A stretch of DNA of 64,000 nucleotides from Pseudomonas schmalbachii (GCF_017589465.1 NZ_JAELYA010000004.1:310001-374000), one strand, 5' to 3'; positions 7,416 to 18,197 are shown, counted from the stretch's first letter. Notes: generated from the sequence alone by a model not told the origin. Numbers and translations: made by a program.

Positions 7416-7865
7416 TCACAGCAGCTTGCGGTACTGGACGAAGCCGGAACGCTGGGCGATGCGCTCGTAGAGCAGCATGGCGGTGGCGTTGGTCTCGTGG
7501 GTCAGCCAGTGCACACGCGAGGCGCCCTGCGCGCTGGCCTGGGCGTAGACGTACTCGATCAGCTTGCGGCCCACGCCGCCGCCGCGCAGGCCCTTGGCGA
7601 CGAACAGGTCCTGCAGGTAGCAGTAGTCGCCGACGGTCCAGGTGGAGCGGTGGAAGATCCAGTGCACCATGCCGACGGCCTGGCCATCCTGCCAGGCGAG
7701 GGCGGCGTGCATCGGCTCGGCCGGGTCGAGGAAGCGCTGCCAGGTCACGGCGCTGGTCTCCTCGTTGATCTCGGTGTTGTAGAAGCGCTGGTAACCCTGC
7801 CAGAGCTGCAGCCAGGCGGCGTGGTCGTCGGCGGTGACGGGGCGGATTTCGATATCGGCGGACAT
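7416..7865 (-). CDS. GNAT family N-acetyltransferase
   Basis: 149 residues from ATG 7865 (GAGGTG upstream). Compact GNAT domain: IEIRPVTADDHAAWLQLWQGYQ, then MVHWIFHRSTWTVGDYCYLQDLFV, the acetyl-CoA pyrophosphate loop GLRGGGVGRKLIEYV (Q/RxxGxG/A type), and VHWLTHETNATAMLLYERIA at the end. The pattern 'YYLQDLFV...RGxGxG' resembles small polyamine/aminoglycoside-like acetyltransferases, but the substrate is not predictable. First gene of a two-gene unit with the downstream GNAT. Confidence 0.85.
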   Translation of the reverse strand: MSADIEIRPVTADDHAAWLQLWQGYQRFYNTEINEETSAVTWQRFLDPAEPMHAALAWQDGQAVGMVHWIFHRSTWTVGDYCYLQDLFVAKGLRGGGVGRKLIEYVYAQASAQGASRVHWLTHETNATAMLLYERIAQRSGFVQYRKLL

Positions 7866-7962
7866 GGAAGCACCTCGATGGCGTGATTCCACAGCCTAGC
7901 CCGGCCTCCGCAACCGTTGAAGGTACAGTTGTGGATAAACACTTGGATTCACAGCCGCGCCG

Positions 7963-8130
7963 CTACCTGTCCTGCTTCTCCCGCCGCACCCAATACATCT
8001 GCTTGTGCCCGCGCGCCTGGTATTCCCGCGCCAGCGCCTCGGCCTCTTCCCGAGTCAGACCCCGTTGCATGACGAACTCGTTGCCGTTGTCGTCCAGGCG
8101 CAGCAGGCACCAGTCGCGCGGCTCGTTCAT
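7963..8130 (-). CDS. Conserved small protein, 55 residues
   Basis: ATG at 8130 (reverse), stop TAG at 7965-7963. Sequence begins MNEPRDWCLLRLDDNGNEF and ends MYWVRREKQDR; it is strongly charged with a predicted strand-helix-strand layout (CLLRLDDNGNEFVM / TREEAEALAREYQARG / KQMYWV), like a miniature SPOR-type fold. Upstream GGAATGCTCC gives a modest ribosome site. I recall similar short proteins in other Pseudomonas genomes but cannot name a function. It lies in the otherwise empty gap between a GNAT gene and the tetR gene. Confidence 0.65.
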   Translation of the reverse strand: MNEPRDWCLLRLDDNGNEFVMQRGLTREEAEALAREYQARGHKQMYWVRREKQDR

Positions 8131-8190
8131 GGAGCATTCCTCGTGGCGCGTTCGTCAGAAACCATAGCCCGTGACGACCGGTCGCCTTGC

Positions 8191-8216
8191 ATTTAATTAA
8201 ACGTATATTTAAATAG
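8191..8216. promoter_or_regulatory. AT-rich palindromes, probable TetR operator/promoter of the efflux operon
   Basis: A 25-base AT island in high-GC surroundings, immediately before the tetR ATG (8222). It contains two perfect palindromes, TTTAATTAAA (8192-8201) and ATTTAAAT (8207-8214). TetR-type repressors usually bind such sites over their own promoter, so autoregulation of the tetR-adaptor-ABC operon is inferred. Confidence 0.55.
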
Positions 8217-8221
8217 TCCTC

Positions 8222-8887
8222 ATGAAACAGGACAAACCCGGCAAATCCGCGCCACGCGCGCCCGGCCGTCCCCTGGCGGACGCCGGCGACCTGCGCCAGC
8301 GCCTGCTCGATGCCGCCGTCGACAGCTTCGCCCATCGCGGCATCCACGCCACCAGCCTGCGCGCCATCGCCCAGCAGTGCGGGGTGACGCCGGCGCTGGT
8401 GAATTACTACTTCGGCAACAAGGAACGGCTGGTCGATGCGGTGGTGGAGGAGCGCCTGCTGCCGCTGATGCAGGGCATGGGCGAGCGCCTGCAGCAGGCC
8501 GGCGACGATCCGCACCAGCTGGTCGCCGCCTTCGTCCGCGGGATGAGCGCGAACATCCGCCAGAACCCCTGGCTGCCGCCGCTGTGGGTGCGCGAGATCC
8601 TCTGCGAGGGCGGCGTGCTGCGCGACCTGCTGCCCACCCGCTTCGCGCCGATGGTGCCGCAACTGCTGGCCCGGCGTTTCGCCGAGGCGCAGGGGCGGGG
8701 CGTGCTGAATCCCGGTGTCGATCCGCGCCTGCTGGTGGTGTCGCTGATCGGCCTGACCCTGCTGCCCTACGCCTCGGCGCCACTCTGGCGGAACATCTTC
8801 AACGCCCCGGAGATCGACGACGAGGCGCTGATACGCCACACCCTCACGCTGCTGGCCCAGGGCCTGGAGGTTGCCGATGCGCGCTGA
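8222..8887 (+). CDS. TetR family regulator of ABC exporter (CecR/YbiH-like)
   Basis: 221 residues. N-terminal TetR helix-turn-helix (residues about 22-68: LRQRLLDAAVDSFAHRGIHATSL, then RAIAQQCGVTPALVNYYFGNKE) with a larger C-terminal ligand/dimer domain (NIRQNPWLPPLWVREILCEGG). The stop overlaps the downstream adaptor gene by 11 bp, so it is the first gene of a four-gene operon. This order (TetR, HlyD-type adaptor, ABC ATPase, ABC-2 permease) parallels the E. coli cecR-ybhGFSR operon. It probably represses the operon until an effector such as a drug or toxic metabolite binds; the ligand is unknown. Confidence 0.85.
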   Translation: MKQDKPGKSAPRAPGRPLADAGDLRQRLLDAAVDSFAHRGIHATSLRAIAQQCGVTPALVNYYFGNKERLVDAVVEERLLPLMQGMGERLQQAGDDPHQLVAAFVRGMSANIRQNPWLPPLWVREILCEGGVLRDLLPTRFAPMVPQLLARRFAEAQGRGVLNPGVDPRLLVVSLIGLTLLPYASAPLWRNIFNAPEIDDEALIRHTLTLLAQGLEVADAR

Positions 8888-9842
8888 TCGTTGCCTGTTA
8901 TTCGGACTGCTGCTGGCGCTCGCCGGCTGCGGTGGCAACGGCGATCCGGAACTGCTCGGCACCCTGGAGTGGGACCGCGTCGGCATCCCCGCCGAATCCT
9001 CGGAAACCATCCTGCGCTGGGATGTCGCCGAGGGAGACACCGTCAAGGCCGGGCAATTGCTGCTGGAACTCGACCCGCGCCGGCTGGATGCCCAGGTCGC
9101 CCAGGCGCGTGGCCAGGTGGCCCAGGCCCAGGCGCGCTTCGACGAGATGAGCAATGGCGCGCGCAGCGAGGAAATCGACGCCGCCCGCGCCACCCTGGCC
9201 CGGGCTCGCGCCGCGCAGACCGATGCCGAGCGCAACTTCCCGCGTATCGAACAGATGTACAAGCGCGGCATGGTCGCCATCGCCGAGCTGGACCGCATCC
9301 GCGCCACCCGCGACCAGGCGCGCAACGAGAGCAGGAATGCCGAGGCGCGCCTGCGCGAGCTGACCAACGGCACCCGCCCGGAACAGATCGAACAGGCCCG
9401 CGCGGCCCTCGAAGCGGCGCAGGGCAACCTCGCCCATCTGGAAGTCACCCGCCAGCACCTCAGCGTGCGCGCGCCGCGCGACGGGGTGGTCGATTCGCTG
9501 CCGTTCAAACCGGGCGACCAGCCGCCGGAAGGCGCCGAGGTGGTCAGCCTGCTGGTCGGCGATGTGCCCTATGCGCGGCTGTTCATCCCCGCCTCGATCC
9601 GCGCCCAGGTGGAGGTCGGCAGCCGTGTGCGGATTCATGTCGAAGGTGTCGAGCAGCCCTTCGAGGCGAAGCTGCGCAGCATCCGCAGCGAATCCAGCTT
9701 CACGCCGTACTTCGCCCTCACCGGCGATGACGCCAGCCGCCTGGTCTACCGCGCCGAGGCCGTGCTGGAAGGCGAGGGCGCGCGCCGCCTGCCCGCCGGT
9801 CTCCCGCTGAGCGCCGAGCGCATCGACGATGAACGGCAATGA
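8877..9842 (+). CDS. HlyD-type periplasmic adaptor lipoprotein of ABC exporter
   Basis: 321 residues from ATG 8877 (GGAGG six bases upstream, inside the tetR end). The N-terminus is a lipoprotein signal (MRADRCLLFGLLLALAGCGG, lipobox LAGC), so the mature protein should be anchored by a lipid at the cysteine. A biotinyl-lipoyl-like half (LRWDVAEGDTVKAGQLLLELDPRRLDAQVAQA), a long alpha-hairpin coiled coil (about residues 70-190, LTNGTRPEQIEQARAALEAAQG) and the second lipoyl half (LSVRAPRDGVVDSLPFKPGDQ) follow. It should bridge the ABC permease to an outer-membrane channel. No TolC-like gene is adjacent, so a shared outer-membrane factor is inferred. The E. coli counterpart YbhG is, as I recall, not a lipoprotein. 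Confidence 0.85.
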   Translation: MRADRCLLFGLLLALAGCGGNGDPELLGTLEWDRVGIPAESSETILRWDVAEGDTVKAGQLLLELDPRRLDAQVAQARGQVAQAQARFDEMSNGARSEEIDAARATLARARAAQTDAERNFPRIEQMYKRGMVAIAELDRIRATRDQARNESRNAEARLRELTNGTRPEQIEQARAALEAAQGNLAHLEVTRQHLSVRAPRDGVVDSLPFKPGDQPPEGAEVVSLLVGDVPYARLFIPASIRAQVEVGSRVRIHVEGVEQPFEAKLRSIRSESSFTPYFALTGDDASRLVYRAEAVLEGEGARRLPAGLPLSAERIDDERQ

Positions 9843-10767
9843 CCCGGTCATCCACGCCACGGGGCTGACCAAGCGTTTCGGCCAGCTCACCGCGGTCGAC
9901 CATCTCGACCTGCGCGTCGATCGCGCCGAAGTGTTCGGCTTCCTCGGCCCCAACGGCTGCGGCAAGTCCACCACCATCCGCATGCTCTGCGGCCTGCTGC
10001 TGCCCAGCGAAGGCGAGATCGAGGTGCTCGGCTACCGTATCCCGAAGGACGCCGAGGCGCTGAAGCGGCGCATCGGCTACATGACGCAGAAGTTTTCGCT
10101 GTACGAGGACCTCACCGTTGGCGAGAACCTCGATTTCCTCGCCAGCGTGCAGGGCCTGAAACGCGGCGCGGCACGCCAGCGTATCGACGAACTGCTCGAA
10201 CGCTACTGGCTCAGCGACCGCCGCGAGCAACTGGCGGGGACCCTGAGCGGCGGGCAAAAACAGCGCCTGGCGCTGGCCGGCGCGGTGCTGCACAAGCCCG
10301 ACCTGCTGCTGCTCGACGAGCCGACCAGCGCGGTCGATCCGCAGTCGCGCCGGGAATTCTGGGATTCTCTGTTCGAACTGGCCGACGCCGGCACCACGCT
10401 GCTGGTCTCCACCCACTACATGGACGAGGCCGAACGCTGCACGCGCCTGGGCATCCTCGACGCCGGCCGGCTGGTCGCCGACGGCAGCCCGCGTGAGCTG
10501 ATGGACGCCTTGCCCGGCCGCCCACTGCTGGTGGAATGCGACCAGCCGCGACTGGCGCAGAAGGCGCTGCAAGGCCAGCCGGAAGTGGTCGCCATGGCGC
10601 AGATCGGCGCCTCGCTGCGGGTGCTCAGCGACGATCCCAATGCGGTCGAGGATATCGCCCGTCGATTGCATCAGCAGGGCATTGAGGCACGGGTGGAAAG
10701 CGCCGATCCCAACCTGGAAGACGTGTTCGTCAGCGTCACCCGCCCGGCGCGCAGGGAGGCCGAATGA
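9829..10767 (+). CDS. ABC transporter ATP-binding protein (exporter)
   Basis: 312 residues. Complete nucleotide-binding domain: Walker [17 protein letters not shown] near residue 45, signature [15 protein letters not shown], Walker [15 protein letters not shown]-loop [14 protein letters not shown]. The C-terminal region of about 80 residues ([21 protein letters not shown]... [16 protein letters not shown]) is typical of DrrA/CcmA-type exporters. Overlaps the adaptor gene by 14 bp and the permease gene by 4 bp, showing tight coupling. Energises export through the following ABC-2 permease. Confidence 0.92.
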   Translation: MNGNDPVIHATGLTKRFGQLTAVDHLDLRVDRAEVFGFLGPNGCGKSTTIRMLCGLLLPSEGEIEVLGYRIPKDAEALKRRIGYMTQKFSLYEDLTVGENLDFLASVQGLKRGAARQRIDELLERYWLSDRREQLAGTLSGGQKQRLALAGAVLHKPDLLLLDEPTSAVDPQSRREFWDSLFELADAGTTLLVSTHYMDEAERCTRLGILDAGRLVADGSPRELMDALPGRPLLVECDQPRLAQKALQGQPEVVAMAQIGASLRVLSDDPNAVEDIARRLHQQGIEARVESADPNLEDVFVSVTRPARREAE

Positions 10768-11849
10768 ACCTGCGGCGGATGCTCGCCATCGTGGTCAAGG
10801 AACTGCGCCAGCTGCGCCGCGACCGTCTGACCTTCGCCATGATCGCCGGCACTCCGATCATGCAGCTGGTGCTGTTCGGCTACGCCATCAATCTCGACGT
10901 GCGCGGCCTCGACGCGGCGGTGCTGGACCAGGCCAACACCGCGCGCTCCCGCGAGGCGGTGCAGGAAATCGCTTCCAGCCAGGTGATCCAGCTGCGCTAC
11001 CGGCTGTCCACGCCGCAGCAGGTCGACGAGATGCTGCGCGAAGGCCGCATCAGCAGCGCGCTGGTGGTGCCGCCGGACTACGATGCACGCCTCGAACGCA
11101 AGGACCCGGATCGCCCGCCGCTGCAACTGGTGGTGGATGGCTCCGACCAGACCGTGCAGGCCGCCGCCCGCCAGCTGTCCAGCTACCCGCTGCCGGGCTG
11201 GGAGCGGCCCAGCGGGGTGTCGGTGGTCAACCTGTACAACCCCGAGCGCCTGGCGCCGCTGAACACCGTGCCGGGGCTGGTCGGGGTGATCCTGACCATG
11301 ACCATGGTGCTGTTCACCGCCATCGCCCTGGTCCGCGAACGCGAGCGCGGCAACATGGAAATGCTCATCACCACGCCGGTGTCGCCGTGGGAGCTGACCA
11401 TCGGCAAGGTGCTGCCCTTCGTCGGCATCGGCCTGATCCAGGTGACGGTGATCCTGCTGGTCGGCCGCCTGCTGTTCGAGGTGCCGGTGCGCGGCTCGCT
11501 GCTGGAGCTGTACGTCGCCTCGCTGGTGTTCATCTTCGCCAGCCTGACCCTCGGGATATTCCTTTCCACCTTCGCCGACAGCCAGTTCCAGGCGATGCAG
11601 ATGGCCTTCTTCACCTTCCTGCCGCAGGTGCTGCTGTCCGGCTTCATGTTCCCCTTCGCCGGCATGCCGAAGGTGGCGCAGTGGATCGCCGAGGCGCTGC
11701 CGCTCACCCATTTCCTCAGGCTGGCGCGGGGGATCATGCTGCGCAACGCCGGTCTGCTGGAGATGTGGCCGGAGCTGGCGGCGCTGGGGGTGTTCAGCGT
11801 GTTGATGATGGGCATCGCGGTGACAAGGGTGCACAAGCGGTTGGATTGA
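10764..11849 (+). CDS. ABC-2 type permease of the exporter
   Basis: 361 residues. ABC-2 (YbhS/YbhR) topology: N-terminal helix (FAMIAGTPIMQLVLFGYAIN), a large periplasmic domain (residues about 45-165), then five hydrophobic segments including VPGLVGVILTMTMVLFTAIA, TTPVSPWELTIGKVLPFVGI, LFIFASLTLGIFLSTFA and QVLLSGFMFPFAGMPK. The family motif RERERGNMEMLITTPVS is present. Only one permease gene is present, whereas ybhGFSR has two, so it probably works as a homodimer. Last gene of the tetR operon; a REPIN-like element begins 47 bp after the stop. Confidence 0.9.
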   Translation: MNLRRMLAIVVKELRQLRRDRLTFAMIAGTPIMQLVLFGYAINLDVRGLDAAVLDQANTARSREAVQEIASSQVIQLRYRLSTPQQVDEMLREGRISSALVVPPDYDARLERKDPDRPPLQLVVDGSDQTVQAAARQLSSYPLPGWERPSGVSVVNLYNPERLAPLNTVPGLVGVILTMTMVLFTAIALVRERERGNMEMLITTPVSPWELTIGKVLPFVGIGLIQVTVILLVGRLLFEVPVRGSLLELYVASLVFIFASLTLGIFLSTFADSQFQAMQMAFFTFLPQVLLSGFMFPFAGMPKVAQWIAEALPLTHFLRLARGIMLRNAGLLEMWPELAALGVFSVLMMGIAVTRVHKRLD

Positions 11850-11896
11850 GGTGCTCGCTATTCCCGCGCTTCGACGGAAACCTTGGCGTTGTGACT

Positions 11897-12015
11897 CCCT
11901 CACCCCAACCCTCTCCCAGAGGGAGAGGGGGCGCAACGGTGTTGGGTTGCATGTCGTGCCAGCCGGCGGCTACGAACGGTTCCCTCTCCCTTGAGGGAGA
12001 GGGTTAGGGTGAGGG
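11897..12015. repeat. REPIN-like paired repeat, 119 bp
   Basis: Outer ends CCCTCACCCCAACCCTCTCCC and its imperfect complement GGGAGAGGGTTAGGGTGAGGG, each carrying an inner CCCTCTCCC/GGGAGAGGG palindrome. The asymmetric spacer includes GGTTGCATGTCGTGCCAGCC, which on the other strand matches the spacer at 26240 and 26480. Same length as the elements at 19752 and 33132. Confidence 0.85.
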
Positions 12016-12045
12016 GGAAGGCATCGCGCCGATGCAGGGTAGCGC

Positions 12046-12105
12046 GTAGGGCGGGTGCAACCCGCCAATATCGGCGCCATTTTTGGCGGGTTGCACCCGC
12101 CCTAC
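12046..12105. repeat. REP family A inverted pair
   Basis: GTAGGGCGGGTGCAACCC at 12046 and its complement ending CGCCCTAC at 12105. With the REPIN-like element and the betT terminator it fills the 321-bp gap between the exporter operon and the 3' end of betT. Nothing else is seen there. Confidence 0.9.
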
Positions 12106-12107
12106 GG

Positions 12108-12140
12108 AAAAAGAAAGCCCGGCATCTGCCGGGCCAAAAA
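12108..12140 (-). terminator. Rho-independent terminator of betT
   Basis: Read on the minus strand: GCCCGGCA-ga-TGCCGGGC followed by TTTCTTTTT. It lies 31 bp downstream of the betT stop codon. Confidence 0.85.
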
Positions 12141-12170
12141 GGCGACGCCGCTCGCGCCGTCGGGGAGATT

Positions 12171-13763
12171 TCAGGCGTTCTGCGCCAGCGCCGCCGGAGC
12201 GGGCCGAGCACCGCCATGCGCCTGCTCGTAATCCGCCCGCACCGCCTTGTACAGGCCGAACATGAACAGGATCAGCACCGCCGAGAACGGCAGGCCGGCC
12301 AGCACCACCACGGTCTGCATGGCGGTGAAGTTGCCGGCGAACAGCAGGCCGATGGTCACCAGGGTGACGATCACCGACCAGAGAATGCGCAGCCAGTTCG
12401 GCGCGTCCTCGTCGAGATCGCCGCCGGCCCGCGACAGGTTGGCGAGCATCACCGAACCGGAGTCCGCCGGGGTGAGGAACAGCACGAAGCCGACGAAGAT
12501 CGACACGCCGATCACCACCTTGGCCAGCGGGTAGTGCTCCAGCAGCAGGTAGATCGACATCGACGGCTGCTCCAGCGCGGCCTTGGCCAGGTCGGTGGCG
12601 CCGTGGTTCATCACCAGGTCCATGGCGCTGTTGCCGAACACCGACAGCCAGGCGAGGGTGAAGCCCAGCGGGATCAGCAGCACGCCGCAGACCAGTTCGC
12701 GCACGGTGCGGCCCCTGGAAATACGGGCGACGAACATGCCGACGAAGGGCGCCCAGGAAATCCACCACGCCCAGTAGAACAGGGTCCACAGGCCCAGCCA
12801 TTCCTCGCTCTTGCCGGCGCCGCCGCCGGTGTACACGTAGAGGTCGAAGGTCTTCAGGATCAGCCCGTTTAGGTAGTCGCCGAGGTTCTGCACGAAGCCG
12901 TTGAGCAGCTCCAGGGTCGAGCCGCAGACCAGCACGAACAGCAGCAGCGAGCTGAACAGCACGATGTTCAGGTTGGACAGCCGGCGGATGCCCTTCTCGA
13001 TGCCGGACACCGCGGCCAGCGTCGCCACCACGCTCATCACCAGCAGGACGACCAGCAGGGTGGTCTTCGAATGCTCCATGCCGGTCAGGTATTCCAGCCC
13101 GGAGGACACCTGCAGCGCACCGATCCCCAGGTTGGTGACCAGGCCGAGCAGGGTGACGAAGATGCCGAAGCAGTCCACCGCGTTGCCCACCGCGCCCTTC
13201 ACCCAGCGTTCGCCGAGCAGCGGGTAGAGCGCCGAGCGCAGCGCCAGCGGCTGGCGGTGGCGGTAGGCGAAGTAGCCGACGGCGAGGCCGACCAGTGCGT
13301 AGATCGCCCAGCCGTGCAGGCCCCAGTGCAGGAAGGTCAGTTGCAGCGCCTGGCGTGCCGCATGCGGCGTACCGGCGGCGCCTTCCGGCGGGTTGTAGAG
13401 GTGGTCGATGGGTTCCGACGCGGCGAAGTACAGCAGCGAGATGCCGATCCCCGAGGAGAACAGCATGCCGGCCCAGGCGCCGTAGCTGAAGTCGGGCCTG
13501 TCGTGGTCGGCGCCGAGCTTGAGCGTGCCGTAGCGCGAGAAGGCGATCCACACGACGAAGAACAGATAGGCGCCGATGGCCAGCATGTAGTACCAGCCGA
13601 AGCTGTGCGACAGCCAGACCTGGATGCGGCCGAGCAGTGCGCCGGCACCGTCGGGGAAGAGGATGAGGGCGGCGGTCAGAATCAGGATGAGGGCGGTCGA
13701 GCCGTAGAACACGACCGGATTCAGACGTACCTGCTCGTTTGTTTTTGTTGGCGAAGCAGTCAT
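12171..13763 (-). CDS. betT: Choline/betaine BCCT-family transporter (BetT-like)
   Basis: 530 residues from ATG 13763; an upstream in-frame ATG at 13778 adds five residues and cannot be excluded. Twelve hydrophobic segments, BCCT hallmark region around GWAIYALVGLAVGYFAYRHRQPL and the tryptophan-rich WTLFYWAWWISWAPFVGMFVARISRGRT. Secondary transporter for quaternary amines, most likely choline, into the cytoplasm for oxidation by BetA/BetB. Divergent from betI with a BetI-type palindrome between. The early coding region carries an A-rich stretch (reverse strand 13749-13738) that fits the Crc/Hfq AANAANAA rule. It has only a short C-terminal tail (YEQAHGGARPAPAALAQNA), shorter than osmosensing BetT forms. 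Confidence 0.88.
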   Translation of the reverse strand: MTASPTKTNEQVRLNPVVFYGSTALILILTAALILFPDGAGALLGRIQVWLSHSFGWYYMLAIGAYLFFVVWIAFSRYGTLKLGADHDRPDFSYGAWAGMLFSSGIGISLLYFAASEPIDHLYNPPEGAAGTPHAARQALQLTFLHWGLHGWAIYALVGLAVGYFAYRHRQPLALRSALYPLLGERWVKGAVGNAVDCFGIFVTLLGLVTNLGIGALQVSSGLEYLTGMEHSKTTLLVVLLVMSVVATLAAVSGIEKGIRRLSNLNIVLFSSLLLFVLVCGSTLELLNGFVQNLGDYLNGLILKTFDLYVYTGGGAGKSEEWLGLWTLFYWAWWISWAPFVGMFVARISRGRTVRELVCGVLLIPLGFTLAWLSVFGNSAMDLVMNHGATDLAKAALEQPSMSIYLLLEHYPLAKVVIGVSIFVGFVLFLTPADSGSVMLANLSRAGGDLDEDAPNWLRILWSVIVTLVTIGLLFAGNFTAMQTVVVLAGLPFSAVLILFMFGLYKAVRADYEQAHGGARPAPAALAQNA

Positions 13764-13940
13764 TGAGGGGGACCCCATGGCAGTGAACGCGTGGCGAAAT
13801 ACGCCGCAAAGCATTGCCGCCGCGCACCTCACGCCCGGATTCTGCGATCCTTGGCGGTTGGCTGGCGCGGTGATGAACGGTCCGGGCCGCTTGCACGCAA
13901 GGCTCGGGAGGTTCATGGAAGCGCAGCTTATTCTTAGTTG

Positions 13941-13954
13941 ATTGAACGTTCAAT
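13941..13954. promoter_or_regulatory. BetI operator palindrome between betT and betI
   Basis: Perfect palindrome ATTGAACGTTCAAT in the divergent intergenic region. It has the form of the BetI site (choline-relieved repression). A possible betI promoter overlaps it: TTGAAC at 13942-13947 and TAGACT at 13965-13970, spaced 17. On the other strand TTGAAC also sits upstream of AT-rich bases for betT, so one operator could control both. Confidence 0.8.
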
Positions 13955-14028
13955 AAAAACAAAATAGACTGGCCCAACATGACGCCGGACGGTCAGGTTC
14001 TGTCTCGTCCCGCGCAAGGAGAATCGAA

Positions 14029-14622
14029 ATGCCAAAGGTCGGTATGCAGCCCATACGCCGCTCGCAACTGATCCACGCCACGCTGGAGGCGGTGGACCAG
14101 GTCGGCATGGGCGATGCCAGCATCGCGCTGATCGCACGTCTGGCCGGGGTGTCCAACGGCATCATCAGCCACTACTTCCAGGACAAGAACGGCCTCCTGG
14201 AGGCGACCATGCGCCACCTGATGTCGGCATTGAGCAAGGCCGTGGGCGAACGCCGCGCGACAATGCGGGACGACGATGCGCGCTCGCACCTGCGCGCGAT
14301 CATCGAAGGCAACTTCGACAGCAGCCAGGTGAACGGCCCGGCGATGAAGACCTGGCTGGCCTTCTGGGCGAGCAGCATGCACCAGCCGCAGTTGCGCCGG
14401 CTGCAGCGGATCAACGACCACCGGCTGTATTCCAACCTGTGCTGCCAGTTCCGCCGCGAGTTGCCGCTCACCGAAGCGCGCGCCGCCGCCCGTGGACTGG
14501 CGGCGCTGATCGACGGCCTGTGGCTGCGCGGCGCGCTGTCCGGGGCCGACTTCGATACCGAACAGGCGTTGGCGATTGCCTACGACTATCTCGACCAACA
14601 ACTGGCCAAGCGCACGGGATAG
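14029..14622 (+). CDS. betI: Choline-responsive repressor BetI (TetR family)
   Basis: 197 residues, full length for BetI. The N-terminus [19 protein letters not shown] is characteristic, followed by the helix-turn-helix ([26 protein letters not shown]) and the BetI C-terminal ligand domain ([29 protein letters not shown]). Represses the bet genes; choline releases it. AAGGAGAATCGAA precedes the ATG. First gene of betI-betB-betA; betB follows after 51 bp. Confidence 0.95.
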   Translation: MPKVGMQPIRRSQLIHATLEAVDQVGMGDASIALIARLAGVSNGIISHYFQDKNGLLEATMRHLMSALSKAVGERRATMRDDDARSHLRAIIEGNFDSSQVNGPAMKTWLAFWASSMHQPQLRRLQRINDHRLYSNLCCQFRRELPLTEARAAARGLAALIDGLWLRGALSGADFDTEQALAIAYDYLDQQLAKRTG

Positions 14623-14673
14623 CCCGGCGCAGCCTTGCGTAGCCACACCAATATAAGAGAGGACAACATCACC

Positions 14674-16146
14674 ATGGCCCGATTCGACGTTCAGCGGCTC
14701 TACATCGGCGGTCGTTATGTGGAAGCCACCAGCGGCGCCACTTTCGAGACCATCAACCCGGCCAATGGTGAGGTCCTCGCCCAGGTGCAGCGCGCGTCGA
14801 AGGACGACGTCGAGCGCGCCGTGGCCGCCGCCGTGGAAGGCCAGAAGGTATGGGGCGCGATGACCGCCATGCAGCGTTCGCGCATCCTCCGCCGCGCCGT
14901 GGAAATCCTCCGCCAGCGCAACGACGAGCTGGCCGAGCTGGAAACCCTCGACACCGGCAAGCCGCTGGCCGAGACCCGCTTTGTGGACATCGTCACCGGC
15001 GCCGACGTGCTGGAGTACTACGCCGGCCTGATCCCGGCCATCGAGGGCGAGCAGATCCCGCTGCGCGAGACCAGCTTCGTCTACACCCGCCGCGAGCCGC
15101 TGGGCGTGGTCGCCGGCATCGGCGCGTGGAACTACCCGATCCAGATCGCCCTGTGGAAATCAGCCCCGGCGCTGGCCGCCGGCAACGCGATGATCTTCAA
15201 GCCCAGCGAAGTCACCCCGCTGACCGCGCTGAAGCTGGCGGAAATCTACACCGAGGCCGGCGTGCCGGACGGCGTGTTCAACGTCCTCACCGGCAGCGGC
15301 CGTGAAGTCGGCCAGTGGCTGACCGAGCACCCGGTCATCGAGAAGATCTCCTTCACCGGCGGCACCTCCACCGGCAAGAAGGTCATGGCCAGCGCCTCCA
15401 GCTCGTCGCTGAAGGAAGTGACCATGGAACTGGGCGGCAAGTCGCCGCTGATCGTCTTCGACGACGCCAATCTCGACCGCGCCGCCGACATCGCCGTCAT
15501 GGCCAACTTCTTCAGCTCCGGCCAGGTCTGCACCAACGGCACCCGCGTATTCATCCCGCGCGCGCTGCAGGCACGCTTCGAGGCCAAGGTGCTGGAGCGC
15601 GTGAAGCGCATCCGCATCGGCAGCCCGCAGGACGAGAACACCAACTTCGGCCCGCTGACCAGCTTCGCGCACATGGACAGCGTGCTGCGCTACATCGAGC
15701 TGGGCAAGGAAGAGAAGGCCCGCCTGCTGTGCGGCGGCGAGCGCCTGACCCAGGGCGAATTCGCCAGCGGCGCCTACGTCGCGCCCACCGTGTTCACCGA
15801 CTGCCGCGACGACATGACCATCGTCCGCGAGGAAATCTTCGGCCCGGTGATGAGCATCCTCGTCTACGACACCGAGGATGAAGTCATCCGCCGCGCCAAC
15901 GACACCGAATACGGCCTCGCCGCCGGCGTCGTCACCCAGGACCTGGCCCGCGCCCACCGCGCGATCCATCGCCTGGAGGCGGGCATCTGCTGGATCAACA
16001 CCTGGGGCGAGTCCCCGGCCGAGATGCCGGTGGGCGGCTACAAGCAATCCGGCGTCGGTCGCGAGAACGGCCTGACCACCCTGGCTCATTACACTCGGAT
16101 CAAATCCGTGCAGGTAGAGCTGGGCGACTACGCCTCGGTGTTCTAA
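14674..16146 (+). CDS. betB: Betaine aldehyde dehydrogenase
   Basis: 490 residues from ATG 14674 (AGAGAGGACAACATCACC upstream), the length of the P. aeruginosa enzyme. NAD(P)-dependent aldehyde dehydrogenase fold: cofactor region [33 protein letters not shown] split by short loops, general base in MELGGKSPL, nucleophile Cys in [14 protein letters not shown], and the C-terminal [20 protein letters not shown]. Oxidises betaine aldehyde to glycine betaine in the cytosol. Product feeds the betaine to dimethylglycine route whose next step (DgcAB) is encoded at the window start. Confidence 0.96.
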   Translation: MARFDVQRLYIGGRYVEATSGATFETINPANGEVLAQVQRASKDDVERAVAAAVEGQKVWGAMTAMQRSRILRRAVEILRQRNDELAELETLDTGKPLAETRFVDIVTGADVLEYYAGLIPAIEGEQIPLRETSFVYTRREPLGVVAGIGAWNYPIQIALWKSAPALAAGNAMIFKPSEVTPLTALKLAEIYTEAGVPDGVFNVLTGSGREVGQWLTEHPVIEKISFTGGTSTGKKVMASASSSSLKEVTMELGGKSPLIVFDDANLDRAADIAVMANFFSSGQVCTNGTRVFIPRALQARFEAKVLERVKRIRIGSPQDENTNFGPLTSFAHMDSVLRYIELGKEEKARLLCGGERLTQGEFASGAYVAPTVFTDCRDDMTIVREEIFGPVMSILVYDTEDEVIRRANDTEYGLAAGVVTQDLARAHRAIHRLEAGICWINTWGESPAEMPVGGYKQSGVGRENGLTTLAHYTRIKSVQVELGDYASVF

Positions 16147-16256
16147 CCGCCGCGATCCGCCCCCGATAAGGCCGGTCGCAGGCCCCACTCCCTGCCACCG
16201 GCCATCCCGACTTCCAGACACCGGCGCGCACGCGTCGCGGGCGGTGTCATGCCTAG

Positions 16257-17963
<1,707 letters not shown>

Positions 17964-18041
17964 GTCGGAAAAGGCGGCCCTGTAAGACGCCTGCAACATC
18001 ACAGGCGTAGAAAGCTGACTGCACCAGAGCAGATTCAGCTT

Positions 18042-18088
18042 CAAGGCCGCTTTCCAGGTTCAGGCAGGGGGAGGCGGTCTTTTTTTAT
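18042..18088 (+). terminator. Candidate terminator after betA
   Basis: AAGGCCGC and GGCGGTCTT can pair (one G-U) around a loop of about 20 bases and are followed by TTTTTTT at 18079-18086. The large loop makes it a moderate candidate for ending betIBA. It lies 79 bp after the betA stop. Confidence 0.5.
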
Positions 18089-18099
18089 GTCGTTCCCCC

Positions 18100-18165
18100 G
18101 TAGGGCGGGTGAAACCCGCCACCATCCACAACGCGCCAATATTTGGCGGGTTGCACCCGCCCTAC
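18100..18165. repeat. REP family A inverted pair
   Basis: GTAGGGCGGGTGAAACCC and complementary arm ending CACCCGCCCTAC. With the family B half copy at 18198 it fills the 388-bp gap between betA and chaC. No gene is seen there. Confidence 0.9.
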
Positions 18166-18197
18166 GAGGCACGGTGTTTCGCTTGACGCCGAACAGT

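Noticed and set aside
13764-13916. Upstream extension of betT to 581 residues
   Set aside because: The extra N-terminal sequence lies between the BetI operator region and the better start; it has no ribosome site and no BCCT similarity.
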